From the NCBI RefSeq assembly GCF_005924265.1, contig NZ_VCLB01000009.1, positions 221,436-285,435 of the forward strand: a stretch of DNA of 64,000 bases, in the 5' to 3' direction. A program made the position numbers and the translations under genes. Each line of letters starts with the position of its first letter. The stretch's first letter is position 1. This DNA comes from Martelella lutilitoris (lineage in GTDB: Bacteria; Pseudomonadota; Alphaproteobacteria; Rhizobiales; Rhizobiaceae). The notes beneath the pieces were generated by a model. The model was not told where the DNA came from. It saw only the letters and a list, made by a program, of their open reading frames with translations, and made no database searches. Shown one piece after another: positions 26,511 to 36,834 of the stretch.

Positions 26511-28910
26511 TCAGCCCTTGGGATAAGGCCATTTCCAATCGAGAATCTCCGGCATGTCTTGACCATGCTCGCGGACATAATCGTGGTGTTTGGCGCGCAT
26601 TTCCTTGAGATAGTTCAATGCGGCCGCACCTCTTTCACCAAATCCGCCGGCACGTTCGATCGCATCCATCGCCAGATGGTAGCGGTCGAGGCGGTTCTGG
26701 ACAACCATGTCGAACGGCGTCGTCGTCGTTCCCTCTTCAACATAACCACGAACGTGGATGTTGTTGTGGTTGTGACGGCGATAGGCCAGGCGGTGAATGA
26801 GCCAGGGATAGCCGTGATAGGCGAAGATGACCGGCTTGTTCTCGGTGAAGAGCGCATCGAAGTCCACGTCGCGGATGCCGTGCGGATGCTCTTCCTTCGG
26901 CTGCAGGGCCATCAGGTCGACGACGTTGACGACCTTGACCTTCATTTCCGGCAGCTTCTGGCGGAGAATGTCGACGGCGGCCATCATTTCCAGCGTCGGG
27001 ACGTCGCCGGCCGCAGCCATGACGACATCGGGCTCTTCGCCTTCCGGAACGTTGCTTGCCCACTTCCATTCGCCGAGACCGGTGTCGCAATGCACGATGG
27101 CTTCCTCGATCGACAGCCATTGCGGCTGCGGCTGCTTGCCGGCAACGATCACGTTGACGCGGTTATAGGTGCGCAGGATGTGGTCACCGACAACCAGAAG
27201 CGTGTTGGCATCCGGCGGGAAATAGGTGCGGACGACGTCGGCCTTCTTGTTGACGACGTGGTCGATGAAGCCCGGATCCTGATGGCTGAAGCCGTTATGG
27301 TCCTGACGCCATACATGCGAGGTCAGCAGGTAGTTCAGCGACGAGATCGGCTTGCGCCATGCCATGTGCTGGGTGGTCTTCAGCCACTTTGCATGCTGGT
27401 TGAACATCGAGTCGATGATGTGGATGAAGGCTTCGTAGCACGAGAACAGACCATGGCGGCCCGTCAGGAGGTAGCCTTCCAGCCAGCCCTGGCAAAGATG
27501 TTCGCTCAGGACTTCCATGACGCGGCCGTCGCGGGCAACGCCTTCGTCATAGTCAAGGATATCGGCCATCCAGACGCGATCGGTGACTTCGAAGACGTCC
27601 TGCAGGCGGTTCGACGCGGTTTCGTCGGGCCCCATCAGGCGGAAGTTACGCTCTTCGGCGTTGAGCTTCATGACTTCGCGCAGCAGCATGCCGAGACGCT
27701 TGGTTGCCGAGGTCATCACGGCGCCCGGTTGCGTCACGTCCACCGCGAGTTCGCGGAAGTCGGGCATCTTCAGTTCCTTGCGCAGGACGCCGCCATTGGT
27801 GTGCGGGTTGGCGCTCATGCGCAGGTCGCCTTCAGGCGCAAGCGCCTTCAGCTCGGGGATCAGTCTGCCGTTTTCGTCAAACAGCTTCTCCGGGCCGTAG
27901 CTCTTCAGCCAGTCTTCGAGCTGGCTGCGGTGATCGGCGTTCTGGCGGGCCTCCGAGATCGGCACCTGGTGCGAACGCCAGAAGTCTTCAACCTTCTTGT
28001 TGTCGACGAATTTCGGGCCGGTCCAGCCCTTGGGGCTGCGGAGGATGATCATCGGCCAGCGCGGCATTTCGTAGACCGTGCCTTCGGCGCGGGCTTCCGA
28101 CTGGATCTCGCGGATGCGGGCGTAGCACTCTTCCATGACCTCGGCCATGCGCTGATGCATGTATTCCGGGTCGTCGCCTTCAACGTAGAAGGGCTCGTAG
28201 CCGTAACCCTGGAAGAGGTCCGTCAGGTCCTTCTTGCTCATGCGAGCCATCAGGGTCGGGTTGGCGATCTTGTAGCCGTTCAGGTGGAGGATCGGCAGAA
28301 CGGCGCCGTCATTGATCGGGTTCAGGAACTTGTTCGAATGCCACGAAGCGGCAAGCGGGCCGGTTTCGGCTTCGCCGTCGCCGACGACGCAGGCAACGAT
28401 CAGGTCGGGGTTGTCATAGGCAGCGCCGAAGGCGTGGACCAGGGCATAGCCAAGTTCGCCGCCCTCATGGATCGATCCGGGCGTTTCGGGCGCAACGTGG
28501 CTGGGGATACCGCCGGGGAACGAGAACTGCTTGAACAGCTTCTGCATGCCTTCCGTGTCTTCCGTGATTTCCGGATAGACTTCGGTATAGGTGCCGTCGA
28601 GATATGCGTTGGCCACCAGCCCGGGACCGCCGTGACCGGGGCCGCAAATATAGATCGTGCTGGCGTCGTATTTCTTGATGATGCGGTTCAGGTGAACATA
28701 GATGAAGTTCAGGCCCGGCGTCGTGCCCCAGTGGCCGAGCAGGCGCGGTTTGACGTCTTCTTCGGCGAGCGGCTCCTTCAGCAGGGGGTTGTTCATCAGA
28801 TAGATCTGACCAACCGACAGGTAATTGGCCGCCTGCCAGTATCTATTCATCAGATCGAGTTCTTCGGGCGCCAGAATATTCCGGGCTCCATCAGGCGTGA
28901 TCTGTTCCAT
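26511..28910 (-). CDS. xfp: Xylulose-5-phosphate/fructose-6-phosphate phosphoketolase
   Basis: This thiamine diphosphate enzyme of about 799 residues splits xylulose 5-phosphate (and often fructose 6-phosphate) into acetyl phosphate and a triose or tetrose phosphate. Family patterns include [19 protein letters not shown] near residue 60, the ThDP/Mg motif [11 protein letters not shown] near 175, and [11 protein letters not shown] near 535. I chose the ATG giving MEQITPDG; an in-frame upstream start would add eight residues. It is followed by ackA, forming a bypass from pentose phosphate to acetate with ATP gain. The upstream region has a good FNR/FixK-like box at the class II position, which suggests induction under low oxygen. 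Confidence 0.96.
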   Translation of the reverse strand: MEQITPDGARNILAPEELDLMNRYWQAANYLSVGQIYLMNNPLLKEPLAEEDVKPRLLGHWGTTPGLNFIYVHLNRIIKKYDASTIYICGPGHGGPGLVANAYLDGTYTEVYPEITEDTEGMQKLFKQFSFPGGIPSHVAPETPGSIHEGGELGYALVHAFGAAYDNPDLIVACVVGDGEAETGPLAASWHSNKFLNPINDGAVLPILHLNGYKIANPTLMARMSKKDLTDLFQGYGYEPFYVEGDDPEYMHQRMAEVMEECYARIREIQSEARAEGTVYEMPRWPMIILRSPKGWTGPKFVDNKKVEDFWRSHQVPISEARQNADHRSQLEDWLKSYGPEKLFDENGRLIPELKALAPEGDLRMSANPHTNGGVLRKELKMPDFRELAVDVTQPGAVMTSATKRLGMLLREVMKLNAEERNFRLMGPDETASNRLQDVFEVTDRVWMADILDYDEGVARDGRVMEVLSEHLCQGWLEGYLLTGRHGLFSCYEAFIHIIDSMFNQHAKWLKTTQHMAWRKPISSLNYLLTSHVWRQDHNGFSHQDPGFIDHVVNKKADVVRTYFPPDANTLLVVGDHILRTYNRVNVIVAGKQPQPQWLSIEEAIVHCDTGLGEWKWASNVPEGEEPDVVMAAAGDVPTLEMMAAVDILRQKLPEMKVKVVNVVDLMALQPKEEHPHGIRDVDFDALFTENKPVIFAYHGYPWLIHRLAYRRHNHNNIHVRGYVEEGTTTTPFDMVVQNRLDRYHLAMDAIERAGGFGERGAAALNYLKEMRAKHHDYVREHGQDMPEILDWKWPYPKG

Positions 28911-28954
28911 GTCGATTCCCCTTTTCGAAATCAAATTGGCGTTTAAATCGATTT

Positions 28955-28998
28955 GCTATATCCCTCAGACCGGTTTGAGATCACATGACCTAAATCAA
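28955..28998 (-). promoter_or_regulatory. FNR/FixK-like box and -10 element upstream of xfp
   Basis: On the minus strand TTGATTTAGGTCAT (28998-28985) matches the FNR-family pattern TTGAY-N4-RTCAA at nine of ten defined positions. A -10 candidate TATAGC lies at 28960-28955. The predicted start near 28948 puts the box centre at about -42 to -43, the usual place for class II activation. Confidence 0.5.
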
Positions 28999-29350
28999 CC
29001 GAAGCGCGGCGGCAGAGATTTTCCGGCTCTCGAACCGAGGGATTTTGCGTCGCTGGCGAAGCGCCCGTCGCGCCCCGCCCTTAACGACATAGCAGTTCTT
29101 CCTGCGCTTTCAACGACTTGACGATTGCAAACTTTGATGCAGCGATCATATAACGTCAACCGTGACAGACTTTTGGCGGCCTAAGAAAATTCCGAGAAAT
29201 TTGTTTGCGGCGCAAATCGTCATTCGGCTCTCGACGCGACGCTGCCGATCTGGCATGTGCAGGGCCGGTTTCGCCGGTCGCTCCGGCGAATAGAATAAAC
29301 TGAAACATGCCGGCGTCAAAGAGCCGGCCAACCTTCCGGTTTGAACGATC
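28999..29350. other. Intergenic region xfp-trmFO
   Basis: About 350 bases lie between the divergent xfp and trmFO genes. I see no convincing coding frame with a ribosome binding site and no RNA gene. Near 29263-29288 there is a GCCGG-rich stretch that can fold, and the trmFO start has only a weak upstream purine tract. Confidence 0.5.
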
Positions 29351-30763
29351 ATGCCCGACACCAGCACATCACTGAGCCCCATCCATGTCATCGGCGGCGG
29401 CCTTGCCGGTTCGGAAGCGGCGTGGCAGATCGCCAGCTACGGCATCCCGGTGATCCTGCACGAGATGCGCGGCGTGCGCGAGACGGCGGCCCACAAGACC
29501 GACGGCCTTGCCGAACTCGTCTGCTCCAACTCCTTTCGCTCCGATGATGCGACCAGCAATGCCGTCGGCGTCATCCACGCCGAAATGCGCATGGCCAACT
29601 CGCTGATCATGGCCTGCGCGGATGCGCACCAGGTGCCGGCCGGCGGCGCGCTGGCGGTCGACCGCGACGGTTTTTCAAACGCCGTCACCGAAAAGCTCGC
29701 CGCCCATCCGCTGATTACGATCGTGCGCGAGGAAATCACCGCGCTGCCGCCGGAGGACTGGGACCAGGCGATCATCGCGACCGGGCCGCTGACGGCCCCC
29801 GCCCTGGCCGACGCGATCAGCGCGCGGACGGGCAAGGAAGCGCTCGCTTTCTTCGACGCCATCGCGCCGATCGTCTACCGCGACACGGTGGACATGGATA
29901 TCTGCTGGTATCAGTCGCGCTATGACAAGGTGGGTCCCGGCGGCACGGGCAAGGACTACATCAACTGCCCGATGAACGAGGCGGAATACAACGCCTTCAT
30001 CGACGCGCTGATCGCCGGCGACAAGACGGACTTCAAGGAATGGGAGGGCACGCCCTATTTCGATGGCTGCCTGCCGATCGAGATCATGGCCGAGCGCGGC
30101 CGCGAGACGCTGCGCCACGGGCCGATGAAGCCGATGGGACTCACCAACGCCCACAAGCCGGGCGAAAAGCCTTACGCGGTGGTGCAGCTGCGCCAGGATA
30201 ACGCGCTCGGCACGCTCTACAACATGGTCGGCTTCCAGACCAAGCTGCGCTACGGCGCGCAAAAGGACGTCCTGAAGATGATTCCCGGTCTTCAGGAAGC
30301 CGAATTCGCCCGCCTCGGGGGCTTGCACCGCAATACCTATCTGAACTCGCCGACGCTGCTTGACGGAACACTGGCGCTGAAGGGCCGCCCGGGCCTTCGC
30401 TTTGCCGGCCAGATCACGGGTTGCGAGGGTTACGTAGAAAGCGCCAGCATCGGGCTTCTGGCCGGGCGATTCGCGGCTGCCGAACGCCTCGGGGAAGCGC
30501 CGGTCGCGCCGCCGCCGGAGACCGCGCTCGGCGCGCTTCTCGGCCACGTCACCGGCGGCCATATCTCACACGAGGAGGAAGGCGGAAAACGCTCCTTCCA
30601 GCCGATGAACATCAATTTCGGCCTGTTTCCGGAGTTGGAGCCTGGCGCGCTGATCGATCCGGAGACAGGCAAACGCCCGCGCGGCAAGGCGAAGTCATCG
30701 GTGAAGAAGCAGCTCGTCGCCAGAAGGGCGCTGGAGGCCTGCAAGGCCTGGCTGGACGCCTGA
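29351..30763 (+). CDS. trmFO: Methylenetetrahydrofolate-tRNA-(uracil-5-)-methyltransferase
   Basis: This 470-residue flavoprotein makes ribothymidine at position 54 of tRNA using methylene-tetrahydrofolate. The FAD motif [15 protein letters not shown] is near residues 10-24, followed by the family-typical [21 protein letters not shown] segment and a second [12 protein letters not shown] segment. The length is normal. It is convergent with the next gene. Many Gram-positive and alphaproteobacteria use this enzyme in place of TrmA. Confidence 0.97.
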   Translation: MPDTSTSLSPIHVIGGGLAGSEAAWQIASYGIPVILHEMRGVRETAAHKTDGLAELVCSNSFRSDDATSNAVGVIHAEMRMANSLIMACADAHQVPAGGALAVDRDGFSNAVTEKLAAHPLITIVREEITALPPEDWDQAIIATGPLTAPALADAISARTGKEALAFFDAIAPIVYRDTVDMDICWYQSRYDKVGPGGTGKDYINCPMNEAEYNAFIDALIAGDKTDFKEWEGTPYFDGCLPIEIMAERGRETLRHGPMKPMGLTNAHKPGEKPYAVVQLRQDNALGTLYNMVGFQTKLRYGAQKDVLKMIPGLQEAEFARLGGLHRNTYLNSPTLLDGTLALKGRPGLRFAGQITGCEGYVESASIGLLAGRFAAAERLGEAPVAPPPETALGALLGHVTGGHISHEEEGGKRSFQPMNINFGLFPELEPGALIDPETGKRPRGKAKSSVKKQLVARRALEACKAWLDA

Positions 30764-30784
30764 CACAGGCCCGAACGGCAAAGC

Positions 30785-31207
30785 TCAGCGGGCGTTCAGC
30801 ATCCAGGTCGAGACGTCCGCGGCATCCTGCTCGGTCAGGAAATGGTAATTGCCGCTGAAAAAGTCGCTTTCGGGAAAATCGACCTGGAGGCCGTTCGCCT
30901 CGGGAAGCGCGCGCAGGCGGTATTCGCTCTGCCGGACGATGATCGCCTGGCCCTTGCCGCGCCGCGAGCGATACATGCCGACCTTGCCGTCGGAAAGCCT
31001 CAGGAAAAAGGTCTCAAGTTCCGTATCGCCGATAACGGAGGCGACGCGCTCGTCGGGATAGCTGCGGTTGAATTCGCGGCGCGCCCAGCCATGGGCTTCC
31101 TCGACCGAAAATCCGCCGTCGGAATTTTGCGATTTCGTCCGGCCGAAAAAATAATACGCAACAATGGCGGCGACCACGGCGGCGAGAAGCCATACCCAAG
31201 TTTCCAT
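30785..31207 (-). CDS. Small membrane-anchored protein of unknown function
   Basis: This 140-residue protein has one N-terminal membrane helix (WVWLLAAVVAAIVAYYFF, about 4-21) followed by a soluble domain of about 110 residues (EEAHGWARREFNRSYPDERV near 40). I do not recognise a characterised family. It is convergent with trmFO and lies next to the NDUFAF6-like gene on the same strand, with 128 bases between them. Its codon use is like its neighbours, so it is probably a normal chromosomal gene. Confidence 0.75.
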   Translation of the reverse strand: METWVWLLAAVVAAIVAYYFFGRTKSQNSDGGFSVEEAHGWARREFNRSYPDERVASVIGDTELETFFLRLSDGKVGMYRSRRGKGQAIIVRQSEYRLRALPEANGLQVDFPESDFFSGNYHFLTEQDAADVSTWMLNAR

Positions 31208-31335
31208 TCGCCAGTTTCCTCTCCCGTTGCGATGCGTGGGGCCCGATGTCCCGCGGGAATGCTTCTGAGGGAAAAAATTCCACGAGATCGGCCGGAACCG
31301 GCCCGCAAGCCTGCGCTAGAGCTTCAACATACCTA

Positions 31336-32187
31336 TTAAAACTTACGAAACAGCAAAGAGCGCATCATCGCAAGCTGCCGCTTCCACTGCGAAGGCCGCA
31401 CCGAATGTTCCAGCGCATTTTCTCCCAAAGCCTCGGCCTTTACAAGAATGTTCTCCGAGGCTGACATAGGAAGATAGGCCGGCGCAAGTGTTTTTGCGAC
31501 CGGGCCCTCGGCCCTGAACTTCTCAAGGTGAGACCGGCCGAAGGCGGCGAAGGCGCGAACGGCATTGCCGACCCGTTCGCGATCGCTGGCAATCAGGAAG
31601 CTCTCTCGATCGAGCCCCGTCGCGCCGAGGATTTCCGTCGGCACGAACACCTGGCCGGCGGCCCTGTGGCGCGGGAGAAGCAGGATCGAACCGGCGACGG
31701 CCTGCGCCACGCCGGCATGACCGGCGGCAGCGGCGCTTGCAGCGGCGGCCTTGGGATCAAGCACGAGGCTTGCCAGCTGAATCAGCGCCGAGGCCGTTTC
31801 GCCGGCATAGCCTTCGAATTCAGATGTCGTGCCCATCGGATCATCGTAGAGATCAAAAATCCGCGCCTCGCTCATGCGGACAAGCGGATCGCGCGGCAGG
31901 TGATGCGTCTCGATCGCTTCGATGAGCGCTGCGGCCGTCGGATTCGCCGCCGTCGAGCCGTGGTCGGCCCCCTCCAGCAGGTCGCGCCAGTATTGCAGCC
32001 TGACTTCTCCCGGCAGAGGCTCGCTCACGCGCTCGCGCACCCGGGCCAGTTCCGCGTTAAACAGGTAGAGCGCGACGAGGGCCTGTCGCTTGTCGGCGGG
32101 CGACAGCAGCGCGGCCAGATAGCGGTCGCGGTCGGCCTCGCGCAGTTCGGCAAGCAGAAGTCTTTCGGTTTCGGCGTGATCGGTCAC
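31336..32187 (-). CDS. Squalene/phytoene synthase family protein, NDUFAF6-like
   Basis: This 283-residue protein has the all-alpha trans-isoprenyl diphosphate synthase head-to-head fold. ALVALYLFNAELARVRERV is near residue 32 and IFDLYDDPMGTTSEFEGY near 115. The Asp-rich catalytic motifs of true phytoene synthases are weak (YDDP is the only clear trace), and no carotenoid genes are nearby. This fits the alphaproteobacterial group related to mitochondrial NDUFAF6, a complex I assembly factor. I chose GTG 32187 because GGAG lies 8 bases before it and an earlier ATG would overlap the upstream gene. The upstream neighbour is an Mth938/NDUFAF3-like gene, which strengthens this reading. Confidence 0.8.
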   Translation of the reverse strand: MTDHAETERLLLAELREADRDRYLAALLSPADKRQALVALYLFNAELARVRERVSEPLPGEVRLQYWRDLLEGADHGSTAANPTAAALIEAIETHHLPRDPLVRMSEARIFDLYDDPMGTTSEFEGYAGETASALIQLASLVLDPKAAAASAAAAGHAGVAQAVAGSILLLPRHRAAGQVFVPTEILGATGLDRESFLIASDRERVGNAVRAFAAFGRSHLEKFRAEGPVAKTLAPAYLPMSASENILVKAEALGENALEHSVRPSQWKRQLAMMRSLLFRKF

Positions 32188-32224
32188 GCGCCTTGCTCCA
32201 GTGCGGTTGAGGCCGTTCCTCGCT

Positions 32225-32611
32225 TCAAACGGCAATCAGCGCGGCGGCGACCGCGCGCTCTTCTCCGAGCAGGATATTGTAGGTCCGGACCGCCGCCCCG
32301 GTATTCATCGGATCGGCAACGATCTTCTTCGCCCGCAAGGCCTCGCGCAACGGCTTGGGCAGGATCACCATGTCGAGGCCGGTTCCGACCAGCAGAACCT
32401 CGATATCGTCGGCCTGGTCCAGAACCCGCTCGAAGGCGGCAATGCTCATCTCCTCGGGCGCGGTCACGTCCCAGCCGTGAATGCCGGACGGCACGCACAG
32501 GAGAGAGCCGCGATGCGACATGTCGGCAAAGCGGAAGCCGCCATTGCCGTAAGTGTCGATCGGCGCCTTTCCCGGAAAATGCGCCTCGCGGATCTCGATG
32601 CCACGCGCCAT
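32225..32611 (-). CDS. Mth938/DUF498 domain protein, NDUFAF3-like
   Basis: This 128-residue single-domain protein of the Mth938 (AAMDC/NDUFAF3) family contains GGFRFADMSHRGSLLCVPSG near residue 25, VLLVGTGLDMV near 73 and MNTGAAVRTYNILLGE near 100. In mitochondria NDUFAF3 helps assemble complex I; the bacterial role is unproven. It starts 4 bases after secDF and is followed 37 bases later by an NDUFAF6-like gene. The coupling with the Sec membrane insertion machinery may reflect assembly of membrane complexes. Confidence 0.88.
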   Translation of the reverse strand: MARGIEIREAHFPGKAPIDTYGNGGFRFADMSHRGSLLCVPSGIHGWDVTAPEEMSIAAFERVLDQADDIEVLLVGTGLDMVILPKPLREALRAKKIVADPMNTGAAVRTYNILLGEERAVAAALIAV

Positions 32612-32615
32612 CAGA

Positions 32616-35186
32616 TCAGACCCCCGTCACGGTTCCGTGTTCCTCCGGTGGCGTATCCTTCTTCTCCTCGTCCTTCTTCTGGAAGGTATCGGGGCGGAGC
32701 CTGAAGGCGATCAGGATCGGCGCCGCGATATAGATCGACGAATAGGTGCCGATCGCAACGCCGAACAACATCGCGAAGGTAAAGGAGCGGATCACCTCGC
32801 CGCCGAAGAGATAGAGCGCGGCAAGCGCCAGCATCGTCGTCAGCGCCGTCAGGATGGTGCGCGACAGCGTATGGTTGATCGAGACGTCGAGCAGTTCCGG
32901 CAGCGGCATCTTCTGGTATCGCCTGAGATTCTCGCGCACGCGGTCATAGACCACCACCGTATCGTTCAGCGAATAGCCGACGATCGTCAGCACCGCCGCA
33001 ATACTGGTGAGGTTGAACTCGACCCCCGTGAGCACGAAGATGCCGATGGTCAAGAGCACGTCGTGGGCGGTCGCGATGATCGCGCCGACGGCGAACTGCC
33101 ATTCGAAGCGGAACCAGATATAGATCAGGATCGCGATCAGCGACGCCAGCACGCCGATCGTGGCCGAGCGCGACAGCTCGCCGGAGACCACCGGTCCGAC
33201 GACCTCGACGCGGACGAAATCATAGCTGCTTTCAAGCGACGTCCGGATTTTGGAAATCGCGCTCTGCTCGGCGTTCGCGCCGCCGTCCTGCGCCGGAACG
33301 CGGATCAGAACGTCCTTGTCGGAACCGAAGCCCTGAGCCTGTACGGCGCCGATGTTGAGGCCGTTCAGATCGGAGCGGATCTGGCCGATATCGGCGGGGC
33401 CGGATTTCGATTCCACCTGAACGACCGAACCGCCGGTAAAATCAATACCGAGATTCATCCCGTGGGTGGCGAAACCGACGACCGAGGCGACCGTCAGAAT
33501 GGCCGAAGCGGCAAACGAGATCCTGCGGAAGTTCATGAACGAGAAATTGATCCCGTCGAACATGCCGGTGCGGATGCCCTTCGGCAGTTCCTTCGGACGA
33601 CGGCGGCGGACCCATTCGGAAATCATGAAGCGCGTCAGATAGAAAGCGCTGAAGATCGTGGTCAGGATACCGATGGCAAGCGTCACGGCAAAGCCGCGCA
33701 CCGGACCGGAGCCGAGGAAGAACAGGATCACGGCGGCGATCAGCGTCGTCAGGTTGGCGTCGATGATGGTGGCAAAGGCCTTGCGGAAACCGGCATCGAC
33801 CGACTGGACCACGCTGCGGCCGTTGCGCCGGCGCTCCTCGCGGATGCGTTCATAGATCAGCACGTTGGAATCGACCGCCATGCCGATCGTCAGCACGATG
33901 CCGGCGATGCCCGGAAGCGTCAGCGTCGCGCCGATGACGCTCAACAGGGCAATCAGCATGACGATGTTGAAGAACAGCGCGATATTCGCGACCACGCCGA
34001 ACATGCCGTAGAAGGCGACCATGAAGACGACGACGAGCGCGGCGCCGATGACGGAGGCGAGAACGCCGGCGCGGATCGAATCAGCGCCGAGGCTCGGACC
34101 GACGGTGCGCTCCTCGACCACGGTCAGCGTTGCCGGCAGCGCGCCGGCGCGCAGCAGCACGGCAAGATCATTGGCGCCCTGCACGGTGAAATTGCCCGAG
34201 ATCTGCCCCGAACCGCCGAGGATCGGCTCGTTGATCACCGGCGCGGACACGATCTGGTCGTCAAGCACGATGGCGAAGGGACGGCCGACATTCTGCTGGG
34301 TGGCCTGGGCGAAGCGCTGGGCGCCGCGCGAATCGAAGCGGAAGTTCACGACCGGCTCGTTGGTGCGCTGGTCGAAGGCAGCCTTGGCATCGACCAGATC
34401 CTCGCCGGAGATAAGCGCGCGCTTCTCGATCACGTAGGGAACCGGCGGATCGTCCATCGAGTAAAGCACTTCGTCGCCTGCCGGCGGACGACCCTCGATC
34501 GCGTCCTGCGGATTGACCGACGTGTCGACCATATGGAAGGTCAGCTTCGCCGTCTTGTTCAAAAGCGCCTTCAGGCGCTGCGGATCATCGAGACCGGGCA
34601 CCTGGACGATGATGCGGTCATCACCCTGGCGCTGGATCAGCGGCTCGGTGGTGCCGAGTTCGTCGACGCGGCGGCGGATGACCTCGATCGACTGCTGCAC
34701 GGCCGAGCGCATGCGGTAGTCGATCCCCTGTTCGGTGAGCGCAAGCCGGATCAGCCCGTTGCCGTCGTCATCGATGGTCACTTCCTGGAAAGTGCCGCCG
34801 TTCAGCGTGCCGGCGTTCACATAATCGGCGAGCGGCTGCAGCGCCTCTTCCGCGGTCACAAACTGGTCCGGATCGGTGATGCGCACCTGCGCCGTTTCGC
34901 CGGAACCGGAAAGGCCGGTATAGCGCACCTGCGCCTCGCGCAGATCGGCGCGGACATCGTCGACCAGCGTGTTCATGCGGTCGGTGACGATGTCGCTGCG
35001 ATCGACCTGCAGCATGATGTAGGAACCGCCCTGAAGGTCGAGGCCCAGGGTTACCTTGCTGTCTGGCATCCATCCCGGAAGCTTTGCCAGTTGCTGGTCG
35101 CTGAGCAGGTTCGGAGTGGCAATCACCACCCCAAGCGCCACAACAAGCCAGATGAATAAGGTCTTCCAACGGGAAAAATACAGCAT
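32616..35186 (-). CDS. secDF: Fused SecD/SecF protein export subunit
   Basis: This 856-residue inner-membrane protein uses the proton gradient to pull proteins out of the Sec channel. SecD occupies about 1-530, with a first helix near 9-25, the signature LGLDLQGG near 48, a large periplasmic region, and five helices (MAVDSNVLIYERIREE near 440). SecF occupies about 550-840, with LGIDFTGGSVVQV near 580 and SLNDTVVVYDRVRENLR near 745. Both halves keep the Asp/Arg residues used in proton movement. It lies downstream of yajC, its usual partner, and just before the Mth938 gene. Confidence 0.96.
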   Translation of the reverse strand: MLYFSRWKTLFIWLVVALGVVIATPNLLSDQQLAKLPGWMPDSKVTLGLDLQGGSYIMLQVDRSDIVTDRMNTLVDDVRADLREAQVRYTGLSGSGETAQVRITDPDQFVTAEEALQPLADYVNAGTLNGGTFQEVTIDDDGNGLIRLALTEQGIDYRMRSAVQQSIEVIRRRVDELGTTEPLIQRQGDDRIIVQVPGLDDPQRLKALLNKTAKLTFHMVDTSVNPQDAIEGRPPAGDEVLYSMDDPPVPYVIEKRALISGEDLVDAKAAFDQRTNEPVVNFRFDSRGAQRFAQATQQNVGRPFAIVLDDQIVSAPVINEPILGGSGQISGNFTVQGANDLAVLLRAGALPATLTVVEERTVGPSLGADSIRAGVLASVIGAALVVVFMVAFYGMFGVVANIALFFNIVMLIALLSVIGATLTLPGIAGIVLTIGMAVDSNVLIYERIREERRRNGRSVVQSVDAGFRKAFATIIDANLTTLIAAVILFFLGSGPVRGFAVTLAIGILTTIFSAFYLTRFMISEWVRRRRPKELPKGIRTGMFDGINFSFMNFRRISFAASAILTVASVVGFATHGMNLGIDFTGGSVVQVESKSGPADIGQIRSDLNGLNIGAVQAQGFGSDKDVLIRVPAQDGGANAEQSAISKIRTSLESSYDFVRVEVVGPVVSGELSRSATIGVLASLIAILIYIWFRFEWQFAVGAIIATAHDVLLTIGIFVLTGVEFNLTSIAAVLTIVGYSLNDTVVVYDRVRENLRRYQKMPLPELLDVSINHTLSRTILTALTTMLALAALYLFGGEVIRSFTFAMLFGVAIGTYSSIYIAAPILIAFRLRPDTFQKKDEEKKDTPPEEHGTVTGV

Positions 35187-35354
35187 GGAGGTCTCGGTTC
35201 GTCGGTTTTCACGAAGCAGGCGACGCCCTGCGGCATCGCCCTTTCTGTTCTCTGCCAGCCGATCGGAACAGTGCAGTCCCGGTTAGGCATGCCTTGACGC
35301 GTTACCGGCCCAATATCGCTTTTTCTGGGCGATACCGGGCCGGCTCAATGCGCA

Positions 35355-35705
35355 TCAGCTTTTCGGCTTGGGGTCCTCGGTCTTGACCGGCTCGCCCTTG
35401 ACGCGAACTTCGGACACATAGCTGCGCATGATCCGGATCCGCACGCCTTCGGCAATCTCGACTTCGAGTTCGGTGTCGTCGACCACCTTGATGACCTTGC
35501 CGACGATGCCGCCGCCGGTGACCACCTGATCGCCGCGACGGATCGCGGCCAGCGTTTCCTGGCGCTTCTTGGCCTGACGCCGCTGCGGACGAATAAGCAG
35601 GAAGTACCAGATCGCCATCAGCGGCACGAACAGGAAGATCATTTCGAGACCCGATCCCATCGCGCCTGCGCCGCCCGCTGCCTGGGCGTAAGCCGTGCTA
35701 AACAT
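35355..35705 (-). CDS. yajC: Preprotein translocase subunit YajC
   Basis: This 116-residue membrane protein of the SecDF-YajC complex has one helix (LEMIFLFVPLMAIWYFLLI, about 20-38), then the family motif RPQRRQAKKRQE and a basic/acidic soluble tail. GGAG precedes the ATG at 35705. It is 168 bases upstream of secDF on the same strand and divergent from the DUF815 ATPase gene. Confidence 0.95.
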   Translation of the reverse strand: MFSTAYAQAAGGAGAMGSGLEMIFLFVPLMAIWYFLLIRPQRRQAKKRQETLAAIRRGDQVVTGGGIVGKVIKVVDDTELEVEIAEGVRIRIMRSYVSEVRVKGEPVKTEDPKPKS

Positions 35706-35926
35706 GTTGTCTACAACTCCTCAGACCATGAACGGGGCTCATGCCCCTTGGATGTGTCGCCGGTATATAGTCGGAGGCCAGTTCAATGCAACAACAGCCG
35801 CAAAAACAAGGGTGGTTTTTGGGGCGAAGCGATCATTTTGCCGTCATTTCGACCTTGCAAGCGCGGCAAAAACCGAAAAGCTGGGCGCCACAACGCCTCT
35901 TTTTTCAAAGTCATGGGAGTGCAGAC

Positions 35927-36796
35927 TTGGACAAGACATCAGAAAGCGCGCTGATCGCCGAAGTCAGGCGCCTCGCCGACGCGCTGGAGCGCATGGGACC
36001 GGTCAGGCCGCGCGAAAACGACCTCGACGCCGCCGACTGTTTCGTCTGGAAGCCGGAGGAGCGCTACCTCTCGCCGGTTATCACGCCCAGCCGCATTCCC
36101 CTCGCCCTGATCCGCGGCGTCGACCATGTGCGCGACATCCTGCATGAAAACACGCTGCGTTTCGCCGAGGGGTTTCCGGCCAACAATGCGTTGTTGTGGG
36201 GCGCGCGCGGCATGGGCAAATCCTCGCTGGTAAAAGCGATCCACGCCGAGATCGCGCAAAACCCGGCGATGAAGCTGAAGCTGGTGGAGCTTTATCGGGA
36301 GGATATCGGTTCGCTCGGCGCGCTTCTCGACATTCTCAAGACGTCGCAATACCGGTTTCTGCTATTTACCGACGATCTCTCCTTCGATCACGACGACGCG
36401 GCCTATAAATCGCTGAAGGCGGCGCTCGACGGCGGCGTAGAAGGCCGGCCGGAAAACGTGCTGCTCTACGCCACCTCGAACCGCCGGCATTTGATGCCGC
36501 GCGACATGATCGAAAACGAGCGCTCGACCGCGATCAACCCGTCTGAGGCCGTCGAGGAAAAGGTCTCGCTGTCAGACCGTTTCGGCCTGTGGCTCGGCTT
36601 CCACAAATGCAACCAAGACGACTATCTCGCCATGATCGACGGTTACGCCGCCCATTTCGGGCTTGAAGGCGGCAAGGACACGCTGCACGCCGAAGCGCTG
36701 ACCTGGGCGACGACGCGCGGCGGCCGATCAGGCCGCGTCGCCTGGCAGTTCGTTCAGGATGTCGCGGGGCGTCAGAGGAAACACCTGGCTGGCTGA
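35927..36796 (+). CDS. DUF815 family AAA ATPase
   Basis: This protein of about 289 residues has a single AAA-type ATPase module. Walker A ALLWGARGMGKSS is near residue 90, a Walker B-like RFLLFTDDLSF near 140, and sensor-like LLYATSNRRHLMP near 175. A C-terminal Arg-rich region follows (RGGRSGRVAWQF). I chose TTG 35927 (LDKTSE) because GGGAG lies just upstream and the family begins here; an ATG at 35786 would add 47 unrelated residues. The gene stands alone, divergent from yajC and convergent with the LytM gene. The cellular role of DUF815 proteins is unknown. Confidence 0.85.
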   Translation: MDKTSESALIAEVRRLADALERMGPVRPRENDLDAADCFVWKPEERYLSPVITPSRIPLALIRGVDHVRDILHENTLRFAEGFPANNALLWGARGMGKSSLVKAIHAEIAQNPAMKLKLVELYREDIGSLGALLDILKTSQYRFLLFTDDLSFDHDDAAYKSLKAALDGGVEGRPENVLLYATSNRRHLMPRDMIENERSTAINPSEAVEEKVSLSDRFGLWLGFHKCNQDDYLAMIDGYAAHFGLEGGKDTLHAEALTWATTRGGRSGRVAWQFVQDVAGRQRKHLAG

Positions 36797-36834
36797 GGCA
36801 GAGGGTGGGCAGGACACCCTGCCCTGCCCAGGCA

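Noticed and set aside
26394..28946. 850-codon plus-strand frame opposite xfp
   Set aside because: Antisense shadow of the phosphoketolase gene with no ribosome binding site.
29146..29391. 81-codon minus-strand frame in the xfp-trmFO gap
   Set aside because: It overlaps the trmFO start, lacks a ribosome binding site and resembles nothing known.
32553..35159. 868-codon plus-strand frame opposite secDF
   Set aside because: Extremely Asp/Arg/His-rich shadow of the membrane protein gene; no homologous pattern.
36806..36830. GGGCAGG/CCTGCCC stem as a terminator between the DUF815 and LytM genes
   Set aside because: No T-run on either strand; kept only as a possible weak hairpin.
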